DNA of 64,000 nucleotides from Mucilaginibacter ginsenosidivorans (GCF_007971025.1 NZ_CP042436.1:3968001-4032000), one strand, 5' to 3'. Counted from the first letter of the stretch, positions 53,454 to 63,599 are shown. Notes: a model not told the origin generated them from the letters alone. Translations and numbers: made by a program.

Positions 53454-53551
53454 TTGATTCAGTGAAGTGGTTGATTGGGTTGATTAAGGTAAACTTAGTC
53501 AACTCAATCCAACTTAATCTAACTTAATCTAACTTAATCAACTCACTTCAC
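53454..53551. repeat. GTTGA-type inverted repeat after the A2M gene
   Basis: GTGAAGTGGTTGATTGGGTT on the left is mirrored by AATCAACTCACTTCAC on the right. The right side also has a 10-bp tandem run, AATCTAACTT three times. The right arm runs into the last codons of the glycosyltransferase on the other strand. Confidence 0.7.
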
Positions 53552-54268
53552 CCCAAACAACCCGTACTTCAAAATACAATAAATGGCCCGCACTCCGTCT
53601 TTCCACCCTATTTTCTTGCCGTCCTCATAAGTGCGGCCGTAATAGGATATGCCGACCTCGTAAATGCGAATTCGCGGCACACGGGCTATTTTTTGAGTTA
53701 CTTCGGGTTCAAAGCCGAAACGTTGCTCGGTTAGTTTGATGGATTGAATGAGCCGGGTGTTAAAAAGTTTATAGCAGGTTTCCATATCCGTAAGGTTCAG
53801 ATTGGAAAACATATTGGACAAAAAGGTTAGAAAATTATTGCCGATGGTATGCCAGAAAAACAGGATACGGTGCGGGTTGCTGCCCATAAAGCGCGAGCCA
53901 TACACCACATCGGCAAAGCCGTCGCAAACGGGCTTCAGCAGGTCGTTGTATTCAGCCGGGTCGTATTCAAGGTCGGCATCCTGGATGATGAGGTATTCGC
54001 CGGTCGCTTTGGAAATGCCGGTATGCAGCGCGGCGCCCTTGCCCTTGTTCGCCTCGTGCCTGAAGTACCGGATATCTGCATCGGGATGAGCGCCCTGGTA
54101 ACCGAGAATGGCTTGCTCAGTATGATCGGTCGAATGATCGTTCACGATGATGAGTTCTTTTTGAATATTATGAATAAGTTTAACCTCCCTGATCTTATCG
54201 AGTATCAGGTGGATCGTGTTGCCCTCGTTATAGGCAGGAATAATGATCGATAATTTTTTAATTTCCAT
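53543..54268 (-). CDS. Family 2 glycosyltransferase (dolichyl-phosphate sugar synthase type)
   Basis: A 241-residue GT-A enzyme without membrane helices. LSIIIPAYNEGNTI is the nucleotide-sugar site, VNDHSTDHT and IQDADLEYDP supply the Asp and DxD metal ligands, and VYGSRFMG and MSNL regions match DPM1/DPG-like enzymes. It would pass a sugar from NDP to polyprenyl phosphate. It lies between A2M and pbpC on the opposite strand, so it is likely an independent unit. Confidence 0.9.
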   Translation of the reverse strand: MEIKKLSIIIPAYNEGNTIHLILDKIREVKLIHNIQKELIIVNDHSTDHTEQAILGYQGAHPDADIRYFRHEANKGKGAALHTGISKATGEYLIIQDADLEYDPAEYNDLLKPVCDGFADVVYGSRFMGSNPHRILFFWHTIGNNFLTFLSNMFSNLNLTDMETCYKLFNTRLIQSIKLTEQRFGFEPEVTQKIARVPRIRIYEVGISYYGRTYEDGKKIGWKDGVRAIYCILKYGLFGVK

Positions 54269-54300
54269 TTAATAAAATCGGCCCAAAAGGCTCAATTACA

Positions 54301-56692
54301 ATGCAAACCAGGTTAAACAAGGTTAAAAATTATATCAAAAAACCAAAAGTAATAATAATACTCTCGGTTTTGGTGCTTTGCCTGTTATGGTTTTGGTTTT
54401 GCCTGCCTAAAAAGCTGTTCACCTACCCCACTTCCTACGTTATTGACGACGAAAAGGGCCAGTTGCTTGGCGCATCGATAGCGAAAGACGGTCAATGGCG
54501 CTTCCCTTACGATACCAACGTACCTGAGAAATTTAAACAGTGTATCATCGCTTTCGAGGATAAGCGTTTCGAGCACCACCCCGGTGTGGATATCGTAGCG
54601 CTTGGCCGCGCCTTTAAACAAAATATCAGCGGCAGGCACGTGATCAGCGGCGGCAGCACGCTGACGATGCAGATCATCCGGCTGGCCACAAAAGACAAAC
54701 GTACCTACTGGAATAAGTTTACAGAAATATTTAAGGCGCTACGCCTCGAGATAAGGTACAATAAAAAACAAATACTGGCCTTGTATGCCAGCAATGCCCC
54801 GTTCGGATCGAATGTGGTTGGGCTCGATGCAGCTTCCTGGCGTTATTTCGGGCGCAGCCCGGATAAACTTTCCTGGGGCGAAATGGCGGCAATGGCCATA
54901 TTGCCCAATTCGCCTTCATTGGTTCACCCGGGTAAAAACCGCGCCGTCTTGCTCAAAAAACGGAATTTGCTGCTCGATAAATTACAGGAGCAGGGCATCA
55001 TCGACGCATCGACAGCGTCGCTGGCGAAGCTGGAACCTATCCCCGACCAGCCGGTTCCGCTGCCACAGCTGGCCCCCACCTCCTGCAGCGTTTTAAAGCC
55101 GATCTGCAGAATGAGCCCGATAGTTCGACGCGCATAACAACCAGTATCCGCTCCACCTTGCAACGGCAGGTAAATGAAGTATTGGAGCGCAATCACGATG
55201 TGCTGAAGGGAAACGATATCAACAACATAGCGGCCATAGTACTTGATGTCGAAACAGGCCAGACTTTGGCCTATTGCGGCAACATCTCGCACCCGGAAGA
55301 TTCGACCATGCAAAGCGATGTGGATGTTATCAGCGCGCCACGCAGCCCCGGCAGCACGCTCAAACCACTACTATTCGCCAATATGCTTCACGATGGTTTG
55401 ATCTTGCCCAATAGCCTGGTGCCCGACGTCCCGACACAGATCATCGGATTTCATCCCAGGAATTTCGACCTGGCGTACGATGGCGCGGTTCCGGCTTCCA
55501 AAGCTTTGTCACGCTCCCTAAATGTTCCGGCGGTAAAAATGCTCCAGCAATATAAGTCCGAACGGTTCTATGATTTTTTACATCGCATAGGCATAACTAC
55601 CTTAAATAAACCGGCCGATCACTATGGCTTGTCGCTGATACTTGGCGGGGGTGAAAATAATCTTTGGGAACTTAGCGGCGCTTATGCTGATATGGCCCGC
55701 GTACTAAATCACTATAATGGTATTTATAACGGGAAATATGATACCGCCGATTACCATAGTCCTGTGTATGTGCAGCAACCAGTAAAAGAACATCACCTGG
55801 AAAAAAACGGCCTGCTGGATGCTGCCTCTATCTTTTACACCTTCCAGGCAATGGAGGAAGTAATGCGCCCTGGCGAGGAAATGTTATGGCAACACTTTAG
55901 TTCGTCGCAGCGTGTAGCGTGGAAAACGGGAACCAGCTTTGGCTTCCGCGACGGATGGGCAATAGGCATTACCCCCGATACGTTGTGGGTGTATGGGTGG
56001 GTAACACCGATGGCGAGGGCCGGCCTGGGTTAACGGGGATCACTACCGCAGCGCCTATCATGTTCGAAATATTCAGGCTGCTGCCGGTTTCGCGCGGATG
56101 GTTCACGATGCCCATTAATGATATGGTGAAGATAAAGATATGCCGCCAAAGCGGTTACCGCGCAGGCATCTATTGCGACGATACCTACCCCATGTGGGTG
56201 CCGCAGGGCGGATTGAGGGCCGCGGTTTGCCCCTGGCATCAGCCGGTTCATCTTGATAAAACAGGTAAATGGCAGGTTACCGGCGACTGTGAGCCGCCGT
56301 CTGAAATGATCACCAAAAACTGGTTTGTCCTGCCGCCATCGATGGAGTATTATTATAAAACGAAAAATTATCAATACCATGTTCTGCCGCCTTTCAGGCC
56401 CGACTGCGCCCTGAATACAAAAAGCAACCCGATGGAGCTTATTTACCCCAAAGAAGGTGCGAAGATATACATACCCCTTGAGGTTGATGGCAAACGGGGT
56501 CGCATGGTGTGTAATGCTGCGCACAGGCAGCCTGGCATCAAAATTTTCTGGCATTTGGATGATAAATATGTGGGTGAAACCACCGACTTTCACCAGGTGG
56601 CTTTGAGTCCGCCGCCGGGTTTGCATAAACTTACACTGGTGGATGCCAACGGTAACACGGTGCAGGTGAATTTTGAGATACTGGAGAAGTAA
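54301..56692 (+). pseudogene. pbpC: Penicillin-binding protein 1C, interrupted by two -1 frameshifts
   Basis: The three frames together give a complete PBP1C of about 797 residues. Frame one (from 54301) holds the membrane helix and transglycosylase (CIIAFEDKRFEHHPGVD; GGSTLTMQIIRL). Frame two holds the transpeptidase, with SPGSTLKPL (SxxK), SRSLN (SxN) and WKTGTSFGF (KTG). Frame three holds VGVWVGNTDGEGRPGL and a C-terminal BiPBP domain. The shifts fall at C5 tracts 55073-55077 and 55972-55976; one extra C at each restores LAPHLLQRF and ITPRYVVGV, both expected in the family. It makes peptidoglycan strands and usually pairs with A2M. Either it is a pseudogene, phase-variable, or carries two sequence errors. 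Confidence 0.9.
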
Positions 56693-56791
56693 GTTGGCAG
56701 TGGGCACAAAAAATTTGATCACCGCCAGCTGCCTGCCGGAAACTGCCGGCTGAAAATGATTATCTTGCCGTGATCTTATAAAGGAAAGAAG

Positions 56792-57502
56792 ATGCTTGAA
56801 CAATACGACCTGCACAACATGATGGTGCTCGACATCGAAACGGTGCCGCAGTACAGGAACCATGACGAGGTGCCGGAGCATATCCGTAAATTATGGGATC
56901 AGAAAACGTTGAACACCCGCAAGGATGAAACCGCGGAGGATTTTTATGGCCGCGCCGGCATTTGGGCCGAATTTGGTAAGATCATCTGTATCTCGGTTGG
57001 GATATTTACGCGGGGAAAGGGTGTTGGGCTTAGGGTAAAATCATATTATGGCCACGACGAAAAGCAATTGCTGATCAGATTTTCAGACCTGCTCAATTCC
57101 CAGCCGCCTTCACTCGTCCTTTGCGCGCATAACGGCAAGGAGTTCGATTTTCCATATATCTGCCGCCGAATGCTCATCAACGGCCTCAAGTTCCCGTCGC
57201 AGCTGGAAATAGCAGGTAAAAAGCCATGGGAAGTGAACCACCTGGACACGATGGAGCTATGGAAATTCGGAGATTATAAAAACTATACCTCGCTAAGTCT
57301 GCTCACAGCCATATTTGACATCCCGACCCCAAAGGACGACATAGATGGCAGCATGGTTGGCCAGGTGTATTGGGTTAACGGCGACCTGGAACGCATCAGC
57401 ACTTATTGCCAGAAAGACGTTGTGGCCACTGCACAACTCATACGCCGCTACCGTGGCGAGCCTTTGATAACAGACGATAATATAGCACTGGTTGGAGAAT
57501 AA
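56792..57502 (+). CDS. PolB-like 3'-5' exonuclease
   Basis: A 236-residue RNase-H-fold nuclease with the DEDD acidic motifs: VLDIETVP (Asp14, Glu16), LCAHNGKEFDFPYI with the second Asp, and the C-terminal YCQKDVVATAQL with the last Asp. It matches the predicted 3'-5' exonuclease group related to the PolB proofreading domain, which stands alone in many bacteria. The start of the DppD-DppF fusion overlaps its stop by one base, so the two are co-transcribed. Confidence 0.88.
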   Translation: MLEQYDLHNMMVLDIETVPQYRNHDEVPEHIRKLWDQKTLNTRKDETAEDFYGRAGIWAEFGKIICISVGIFTRGKGVGLRVKSYYGHDEKQLLIRFSDLLNSQPPSLVLCAHNGKEFDFPYICRRMLINGLKFPSQLEIAGKKPWEVNHLDTMELWKFGDYKNYTSLSLLTAIFDIPTPKDDIDGSMVGQVYWVNGDLERISTYCQKDVVATAQLIRRYRGEPLITDDNIALVGE

Positions 57503-59205
57503 TGCTTCAGGTAAATAATTTAAAAGTTCAGTTTAAAACCCCAAATGGCCTGGTCGGCGCTGTCAAAGGGAGTTCGTTTACCCTGGAAAAAGGTGAGACC
57601 GTAGGCATTGTGGGCGAATCAGGTTCCGGCAAATCGGTTACTTCGCTGGCTATCATGCGCCTGCACGACCCGGCTAATACTTTGATAAGCGGTGAGGTGT
57701 TTTTTAATGATACCGACCTGCTCCGGCTTTCCGAAGATGATATGCGCGATATGCGCGGCAACCGTATTGCCATGATCTTCCAGGAGCCGATGACCTCTCT
57801 TAATCCGGTACTCACCTGCGGCCACCAGGTAACAGAGGCTATCCGACTCCACCTGGGGACCAGCAAGCAGGAGGCCAAACGGCGGGCCATCGAGCTGTTC
57901 AATGAAGTACAGCTGCCCCGGCCCGAAATTATCTTCGAAAGTTACCCGCATCAGCTATCCGGCGGGCAAAAGCAGCGCATTATGATAGCCATGGCGCTCT
58001 CCTGCGACCCGGAAATACTCATAGCCGATGAGCCGACGACCGCGTTGGATGTCACCGTTCAAAAAACGATCATCGAACTGTTGCAAAGGCTCAAAAGCGA
58101 ACGTACCATGAGTTTGATCTTCATCTCGCACGACCTGGGTGTTGTGAGCGAAATAGCGGATAAGGTTATCGTGATGTACAAAGGAGAAATTGTGGAAGAG
58201 GCAAGGACCCGGGACATATTTTCGCACCCGAAACACCCCTATACCAAAGGCTTGCTGGCTTGCCGCCCGTCGCCCGAACATCATTTGAAAAAGTTGCCCG
58301 TTGTGGCCGATTTTTTAGAGGAGGCGGGAAAGAACGGCGGTTCCATCGAAAAGATAAGGGAGCAATACGCCTATAAGCCGGCAGAGATCAAAGAGCGCCG
58401 TAAGGCATTGTACGCCCGGCAGCCCATTCTCAGGATCAATGAATTGTGCACCTGGTTCCCGGTTGGAGGTGGCTTGCTTGGCAAAAAGAAGGATGTGGTG
58501 AAGGCCGTCAACAAGGTTAGCTTTGACGTGTACCCGGGCGAAACCCTGGGGCTGGTGGGCGAATCGGGCTGCGGAAAATCTACTTTGGGACGCAGTATTT
58601 TAAGGCTGATCGAACCAACATCCGGCAATGTTAATTTTGAGAACACCGATCTGCGTATGCTCGGTAAACACGATATGCGCAACGTGCGCCGCGATATCCA
58701 GATCATTTTCCAGGACCCCTACTCCTCTTTGAACCCCCGTTTAACCGTTGGAGATTCGCTAATGGAGCCTTTACAGGTGCATCAATTGTATGAAAATAAC
58801 GGCAAACGCAAAAAAAGGGTATTGGAACTACTGGAACGGGTAAACCTGCCGCCGGAATATTTTAACCGTTATCCGCACGAATTTTCGGGCGGGCAGCGGC
58901 AGCGCATCGTAATTGCACGTGCCCTGGCACTCCATCCTAAATTCATTATTTGCGACGAATCGGTATCGGCGCTGGATGTTTCGGTACAGGCACAGGTACT
59001 AAACCTGCTGCGCGAATTACAGCAGGAATTTAATCTTACCTATATTTTCATTTCGCACGACCTGTCGGTTATCAAACACATATCCGACCGGGTAATGGTA
59101 ATGAACAAAGGGGAGATCGTGGAAACCGGCGACCCGGACGATATCTATTACCATCCCAAAATGGAATACACTAAGAAACTGATTGAGTCAATCCCCGGGA
59201 GATAA
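57502..59205 (+). CDS. Fused DppD-DppF-type peptide ABC transporter ATPase
   Basis: A 567-residue protein with two ATPase domains on one chain. Domain one (about 1-270) has GESGSGKS and SGGQKQRIMIAMALS; domain two (about 305-567) has GESGCGKS and SGGQRQRIVIARALA. Each has the Dpp/Opp C-terminal segment (PYTKGLLAC; MEYTKKLIES). The fusion is typical of oligopeptide or peptide-like importers. No permease or binding-protein gene lies in the window, so its partners are elsewhere. Its 3' end overlaps the converging gene by 35 bp. Confidence 0.93.
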   Translation: MLQVNNLKVQFKTPNGLVGAVKGSSFTLEKGETVGIVGESGSGKSVTSLAIMRLHDPANTLISGEVFFNDTDLLRLSEDDMRDMRGNRIAMIFQEPMTSLNPVLTCGHQVTEAIRLHLGTSKQEAKRRAIELFNEVQLPRPEIIFESYPHQLSGGQKQRIMIAMALSCDPEILIADEPTTALDVTVQKTIIELLQRLKSERTMSLIFISHDLGVVSEIADKVIVMYKGEIVEEARTRDIFSHPKHPYTKGLLACRPSPEHHLKKLPVVADFLEEAGKNGGSIEKIREQYAYKPAEIKERRKALYARQPILRINELCTWFPVGGGLLGKKKDVVKAVNKVSFDVYPGETLGLVGESGCGKSTLGRSILRLIEPTSGNVNFENTDLRMLGKHDMRNVRRDIQIIFQDPYSSLNPRLTVGDSLMEPLQVHQLYENNGKRKKRVLELLERVNLPPEYFNRYPHEFSGGQRQRIVIARALALHPKFIICDESVSALDVSVQAQVLNLLRELQQEFNLTYIFISHDLSVIKHISDRVMVMNKGEIVETGDPDDIYYHPKMEYTKKLIESIPGR

Positions 59206-60235
59206 TATTTTCGGGCCGGTAATCGGCATATTCGTGCATCCGTTCCCAAACCGAATCATCAATTTGCTCATTGGCGTGTTCGGTTTTCATAACCGGCCTG
59301 GTATAATCGGGCAAAAAGCTAAAAAGCCCGGTTTTCGAATCATACATTTTTGCTGTGCAATTTGGCCTGATGCGGTGCAGCAGGTAAGGTTCGTCAAAAC
59401 CGAGGCCGCATTTCTGCGCCTTCCTCACCATCCAGTCAAGCGCAACATCGCTTAAGCCCTCTTTAGGATAGCCGCCGCCGATGTTGGAGTGTACCCCGGG
59501 GAACCACACCTGTTCCATTTCCTGTTTAACTTGCCCGTATTTAACCTTATCGCTTTTCTGCCAGAGTGCAGGTTTAAAATTGTCGCGGTGCTCGTCAACC
59601 GCCAGGGCCTGGTATGCATGTTCCACCAGGCTGCTCAGCGTGGTATCGTGGAATTCATATTTGTTTTTGTTGATCCATTGAAAGGCGTGTACCGGTATGC
59701 CCAGTGCCCCTACCGTATCCCAAACGCCGATGAACTTTATAGGCTTAAGCGGGTGGCTGTATTTCTCCCTGAAAAGTTTGGCCTCTTCCCCGTCGGGGTT
59801 TAACGCCTCATTTGTCCTGTCCCTGTATATGTCATAGGCCCGGTCGATAAGCTGCAGATCGTTACATTTCAATATCCCGCAATTGCGTATCAGCCCGGCC
59901 AGGCTGCGGGCCGTGTAGGCGCCCCTGCTAAACCCAAACAGGAACAATTCGTCGCCCGGCTCGTAGTTCCACACAATAAATTTATAGATATCTTTTATGT
60001 TGTCGTCGATACCTTTGCCTGTGGCGCCGTCTATCATTTTGCTCCAGGCCGTTCCTTCGGCCCCAACGCCTTCATCATAATATTTCACCTGGTAAATGAT
60101 CTCGTTACGCTCGTTCCGAACGCGTTTACAAATGGCCTCAAATATCTTCTGGACATTCGTTTCGACGTATTCTCCCTCATATTTATCGCCCGGTTTATTC
60201 CAGGTGCCGTCGCTGCAGGTTATAATTCGTTTCAT
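59171..60235 (-). CDS. DUF2235 alpha/beta-hydrolase (Tle1-like lipase fold)
   Basis: A 354-residue protein. GFSRGAYTAR (101-110) is the nucleophile elbow with Ser103, TCSDGTWNKP near the start is the family N-terminal signature, and FIGVWDTVGALG plus WFPGVHSNIGGGY supply the likely Asp and His. The domain occurs in type VI secretion phospholipase effectors of the Tle1 group and in many stand-alone proteins. No VgrG, PAAR or immunity gene is next to it, so a housekeeping role is equally possible. It ends within the converging ABC gene. Confidence 0.88.
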   Translation of the reverse strand: MKRIITCSDGTWNKPGDKYEGEYVETNVQKIFEAICKRVRNERNEIIYQVKYYDEGVGAEGTAWSKMIDGATGKGIDDNIKDIYKFIVWNYEPGDELFLFGFSRGAYTARSLAGLIRNCGILKCNDLQLIDRAYDIYRDRTNEALNPDGEEAKLFREKYSHPLKPIKFIGVWDTVGALGIPVHAFQWINKNKYEFHDTTLSSLVEHAYQALAVDEHRDNFKPALWQKSDKVKYGQVKQEMEQVWFPGVHSNIGGGYPKEGLSDVALDWMVRKAQKCGLGFDEPYLLHRIRPNCTAKMYDSKTGLFSFLPDYTRPVMKTEHANEQIDDSVWERMHEYADYRPENIISRGLTQSVS

Positions 60236-60381
60236 AGTGCTGATGTATTAGATGACAAGGTCGATCGTTTTAGAAAGGTAGTGTTCAGCACTTCCCCTCA
60301 AGGTTCAAAGTTATTACATATAAACCTGCTATGAAACCCGTGTTTTAACGGTATTTTTAGCGTTAAATAACGCATTCTTCG

Positions 60382-60389
60382 TACCTTTA
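60382..60389 (+). promoter_or_regulatory. Candidate promoter box for the rnr gene
   Basis: TACCTTTA resembles TAnnTTTG with one mismatch, 17 bases before the ATG. A 12-base palindrome CGTTAAATAACG (60361-60372) lies just upstream. Confidence 0.35.
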
Positions 60390-60406
60390 CCTTATATATT
60401 CTATCT

Positions 60407-62542
60407 ATGTCTAAAAAGAAAAACAACTCCTCTATCAAACTGGTACTCACGCAGTTGGTATTGGATATATTTGAACAAAGCGGCAATGCTCCGCTTAATT
60501 ACAAGCAAGTTTCAGCAAAATTGAATGTCCGCGACCCTGAATCGCGCGAAACTATTCTCGAAATATTAAAAGAAGAAGCTCAAAAGGGTACGCTCAAAGA
60601 AGTTTCACATGGCAAGTTCCAGCTGCGCGAACTTAAAACATTTATTGAAGGCGTAGTCGACATGACCAACGACGGCTCGGCCTATATCGTTACTGATGAC
60701 CCGGATGAAACCGATATTTATGTGGCGCCGCGCAAACTGCGGAACGCACTTAACGGCGACCGGGTTAAGGTTTATGTTTATGCCAAAAGCAAGGGCCAGC
60801 GGCAGGAAGGCGAAGTAATAGAAATATTGCAGCGCTTTAAGATGGAGTTTACCGGCATCGTTAAGGTATCGGAACGGTTCGCCTTTTTTATTCCTGATGA
60901 CCGCAAGATGATGCATGATATATTTATCCCGCTGAGCGACCTGAACGGCGCTAAAAACGGGATAAAAGCCGTCGCCGAAATTACCGACTGGCCCGCAGGG
61001 GCTAAAAACCCGATAGGCCGCATCAAAAATGTGCTGGGTGTACAGGGCGAGAATGACACCGAAATGAACGCCATTCTGGCGGAATATGGTTTTCCGTTGT
61101 CATTTCCCAAAGAGGTTGAGCAGGAATCGGAGGAGATACCAGACGTCATAACAAAAGAGGAAATAGCCCGCCGTCGCGATTTCAGGGAAGTGCTCACGTT
61201 TACTATCGATCCGTTCGATGCCAAGGACTTTGATGACGCCATATCCTTCCATGCGCTGCCAAACGGCAATTACGAGGTGGGCGTTCATATCGCCGACGTA
61301 TCACACTATATTCAACCCGATTCGGCCCTGGACAAAGAGGCCCTGGAGCGCGCCACCTCAGTTTACCTGGTAGACAGGGTGATACCCATGCTGCCCGAAC
61401 GTTTATCCAATGGTTTATGTTCCTTAAGACCGAAGGAGGACAAGCTATGTTTTGCCGCTGTTTTTGAAATGGACGAAGATGCCCATGTGATTAACGAATG
61501 GTTTGGCAAAACGGTAATTCATTCCGACAGGCGCTTTGCTTACGAGGAAGTGCAGCAGATAATTGAAGATAAGGCCGGCGAGTTTGCTAAGGAAATATTA
61601 AAGCTGAATGCTTTGGCTTATAAGCTGCGCGAACGCAAGTTTAAAAACGGCGCCATCAGTTTCGAGACCACCGAAGTAAAATTCAAGCTGGATGAAAGGG
61701 GTAAGCCTGTTGGCGTTTATATAAAAGAACGTAAAGACGCCCATAAGCTGATAGAAGATTTTATGCTGCTGGCCAACCGCAAAGTGGCCGAATATGTAAG
61801 CAAAATGGGCAAAGGCAAGCACAAATACACCTTTGTTTACCGTACGCACGATTCGCCGAAGGCGGATAGCCTCGCCAGCTTTGCCCAGTTTGCGGCAAGG
61901 TTTGGCTACCGCATCAACATGAAATCGGACAAGGAAATAGCCAAATCGCTTAATTTTTTGATGGAAGATGTGGAAGGAAAGAAAGAGCAGAATGTGCTCA
62001 CCCAATTAGCCATCCGTTCCATGGCAAAGGCTATTTATACCACCAAATCCACCAGTCATTACGGACTGGCGTTCGATCATTATACCCACTTCACCTCGCC
62101 TATCCGCCGCTACCCCGACGTGATGGTACACCGCCTGCTGTTCCATTATCTTAACAACGGGCAATCGGCCAATGAGGCATACTATGAGAAATTGTGCCAG
62201 CATTGTTCGCAAATGGAGAAAAAGGCGGCAGATGCCGAACGCGCCTCGGTTAAATACAAACAGGCCGAATTTTTACGCGACCAGATCGGCAGCGTCTACA
62301 CGGGCATCATATCGGGTGTTACCGAATGGGGTATGTATGTGGAGATCATCGAAAACAAATGCGAGGGCATGATACGCCTGCGTGAAATAACGGACGATTT
62401 TTACACCCTGGACGAAAAGAACTATGCCATCATCGGGCAGCGTAAAAAGAAAGTTTACCGCTTGGGCGACGAGGTGAAGATCAAAGTAAAAAATGTCGAT
62501 CTCACTAAAAAGCAGATCGATTTCTCATTGGTGCAGGAGTAA
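60407..62542 (+). CDS. rnr: Ribonuclease R
   Basis: A 711-residue 3'-5' exoribonuclease that can unwind structured RNA. N-terminal winged-helix and cold-shock domains (from about 30, with GNAPLNYKQVSAKLN and FIEGVVDMTNDGSAYI) precede the RNB catalytic domain: TIDPFDAKDFDDAISF with Asp271, Asp276 and Asp277, and RYPDVMVHRLL. A C-terminal S1 domain (GSVYTGIISGVTEWGMYVEI) ends the protein. Full length for the family. Confidence 0.96.
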   Translation: MSKKKNNSSIKLVLTQLVLDIFEQSGNAPLNYKQVSAKLNVRDPESRETILEILKEEAQKGTLKEVSHGKFQLRELKTFIEGVVDMTNDGSAYIVTDDPDETDIYVAPRKLRNALNGDRVKVYVYAKSKGQRQEGEVIEILQRFKMEFTGIVKVSERFAFFIPDDRKMMHDIFIPLSDLNGAKNGIKAVAEITDWPAGAKNPIGRIKNVLGVQGENDTEMNAILAEYGFPLSFPKEVEQESEEIPDVITKEEIARRRDFREVLTFTIDPFDAKDFDDAISFHALPNGNYEVGVHIADVSHYIQPDSALDKEALERATSVYLVDRVIPMLPERLSNGLCSLRPKEDKLCFAAVFEMDEDAHVINEWFGKTVIHSDRRFAYEEVQQIIEDKAGEFAKEILKLNALAYKLRERKFKNGAISFETTEVKFKLDERGKPVGVYIKERKDAHKLIEDFMLLANRKVAEYVSKMGKGKHKYTFVYRTHDSPKADSLASFAQFAARFGYRINMKSDKEIAKSLNFLMEDVEGKKEQNVLTQLAIRSMAKAIYTTKSTSHYGLAFDHYTHFTSPIRRYPDVMVHRLLFHYLNNGQSANEAYYEKLCQHCSQMEKKAADAERASVKYKQAEFLRDQIGSVYTGIISGVTEWGMYVEIIENKCEGMIRLREITDDFYTLDEKNYAIIGQRKKKVYRLGDEVKIKVKNVDLTKKQIDFSLVQE

Positions 62543-62544
62543 TA

Positions 62545-62591
62545 TTGGTTGATTAAGTTGAATTGAGTTAGATTAAGTTGATTGAGTTTGT
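62545..62591. repeat. GTTGA-type repeat, single arm, after rnr
   Basis: GGTTGATTAAGTTGAATTGA and GTTAGATTAAGTTGATTGAG are two tandem copies of the family word. No complementary right arm follows before the next gene, so this copy cannot fold on its own. Confidence 0.6.
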
Positions 62592-62624
62592 TAAAATTGC
62601 ACCCTGTTCCAAATCACGCCCTAA

Positions 62625-63599
62625 ATGAGGACTATTAACCAACTGCAGGAAATAATTAACCGGGAGGTTGATCGCCTCGATTTTCCCATATACCCTGCGG
62701 ACCTGTACGAGCCCATAAAATATATCCTGGCGCTCGGTGGAAAGCGCATCAGGCCGGCTTTATTACTGATGTCGTGCGATATGTTTGGCGGCGATGTTCA
62801 AAAGGCCGTCCCCCCTGCGCTGGCTATCGAGGTGTTCCATAATTTCACGCTAATGCACGACGACATTATGGATAATGCCCCGCTGCGCCGTGGAAAAGTG
62901 ACCGTGCACGAAAAGTGGAACAAAAACGTAGCTATCCTTTCGGGCGATGTGATGCTGGTAAAGGGTTACGAACTGATGATGAATGTGGACGACCACTTAC
63001 TGCGCCCTATCATGAATATATTTAACGACACGGCGGTAGGTGTTTGCGAAGGCCAGCAGATAGATATGGGATTTGAGACACGAAGCGATGTACGTATTGA
63101 CGAATACATTAATATGATACGTCTCAAGACAGCCGTGGTATTAGGCGGCGCCCTTAAAATAGGCGCCCTCATAGGTGGCTCAACTTCCGAGGACGCATTG
63201 TTGTTGCAAACATTCGGGGAGCAATTAGGCGTTGCCTTCCAGTTGCAGGACGATATACTGGATGTTTACGGCGACCCGGAGAAATTCGGCAAGCAGGTTG
63301 GCGGCGACATCCTTTCCAATAAAAAGACTTTTCTCCAGATCAAAGCGCTTGAATTGGCTGATGAACAACAGGCATTTGATTTAACCCGGTGGTTTTCAGG
63401 AATGCAATTCGACCCCAAGAAAAAAATAGCAGCCGTTACCGGCATATATGATCAGTTGAATATCCGCCATTATGCCTGGGAGACCATGCATACCTACGCC
63501 GCCAATGCTTTTGAGGCGCTGGATGCTATCAGCTTGCCCCCTGCCCCCAAACAGTACCTCCGCGACTTTGCCGACGGCTTGATGGTGAGGGAGAATTAA
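62625..63599 (+). CDS. Trans-isoprenyl diphosphate synthase
   Basis: A 324-residue all-helical enzyme that condenses isopentenyl diphosphate onto allylic diphosphates. The first Asp-rich motif is HDDIMD (Asp79, Asp80, Asp83) and the second QDDILD (Asp209, Asp210, Asp213). GKRIRPALLLMSC and KTFLQIKAL are family landmarks. Chain length is set by residues before the first motif and is not certain; a polyprenyl product for menaquinone is likely in a Bacteroidota. It follows rnr by 82 bp. Confidence 0.93.
   Translation: MRTINQLQEIINREVDRLDFPIYPADLYEPIKYILALGGKRIRPALLLMSCDMFGGDVQKAVPPALAIEVFHNFTLMHDDIMDNAPLRRGKVTVHEKWNKNVAILSGDVMLVKGYELMMNVDDHLLRPIMNIFNDTAVGVCEGQQIDMGFETRSDVRIDEYINMIRLKTAVVLGGALKIGALIGGSTSEDALLLQTFGEQLGVAFQLQDDILDVYGDPEKFGKQVGGDILSNKKTFLQIKALELADEQQAFDLTRWFSGMQFDPKKKIAAVTGIYDQLNIRHYAWETMHTYAANAFEALDAISLPPAPKQYLRDFADGLMVREN

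Noticed and set aside
54301..55137. Separate short transglycosylase gene
   Set aside because: The fragment ends in a frameshifted tail, and the next frames continue the same protein in order, so it is the first part of pbpC.
59171..60235. Type VI secretion effector module
   Set aside because: DUF2235 is found in Tle1 effectors, but no VgrG, PAAR, Hcp or immunity gene is near.
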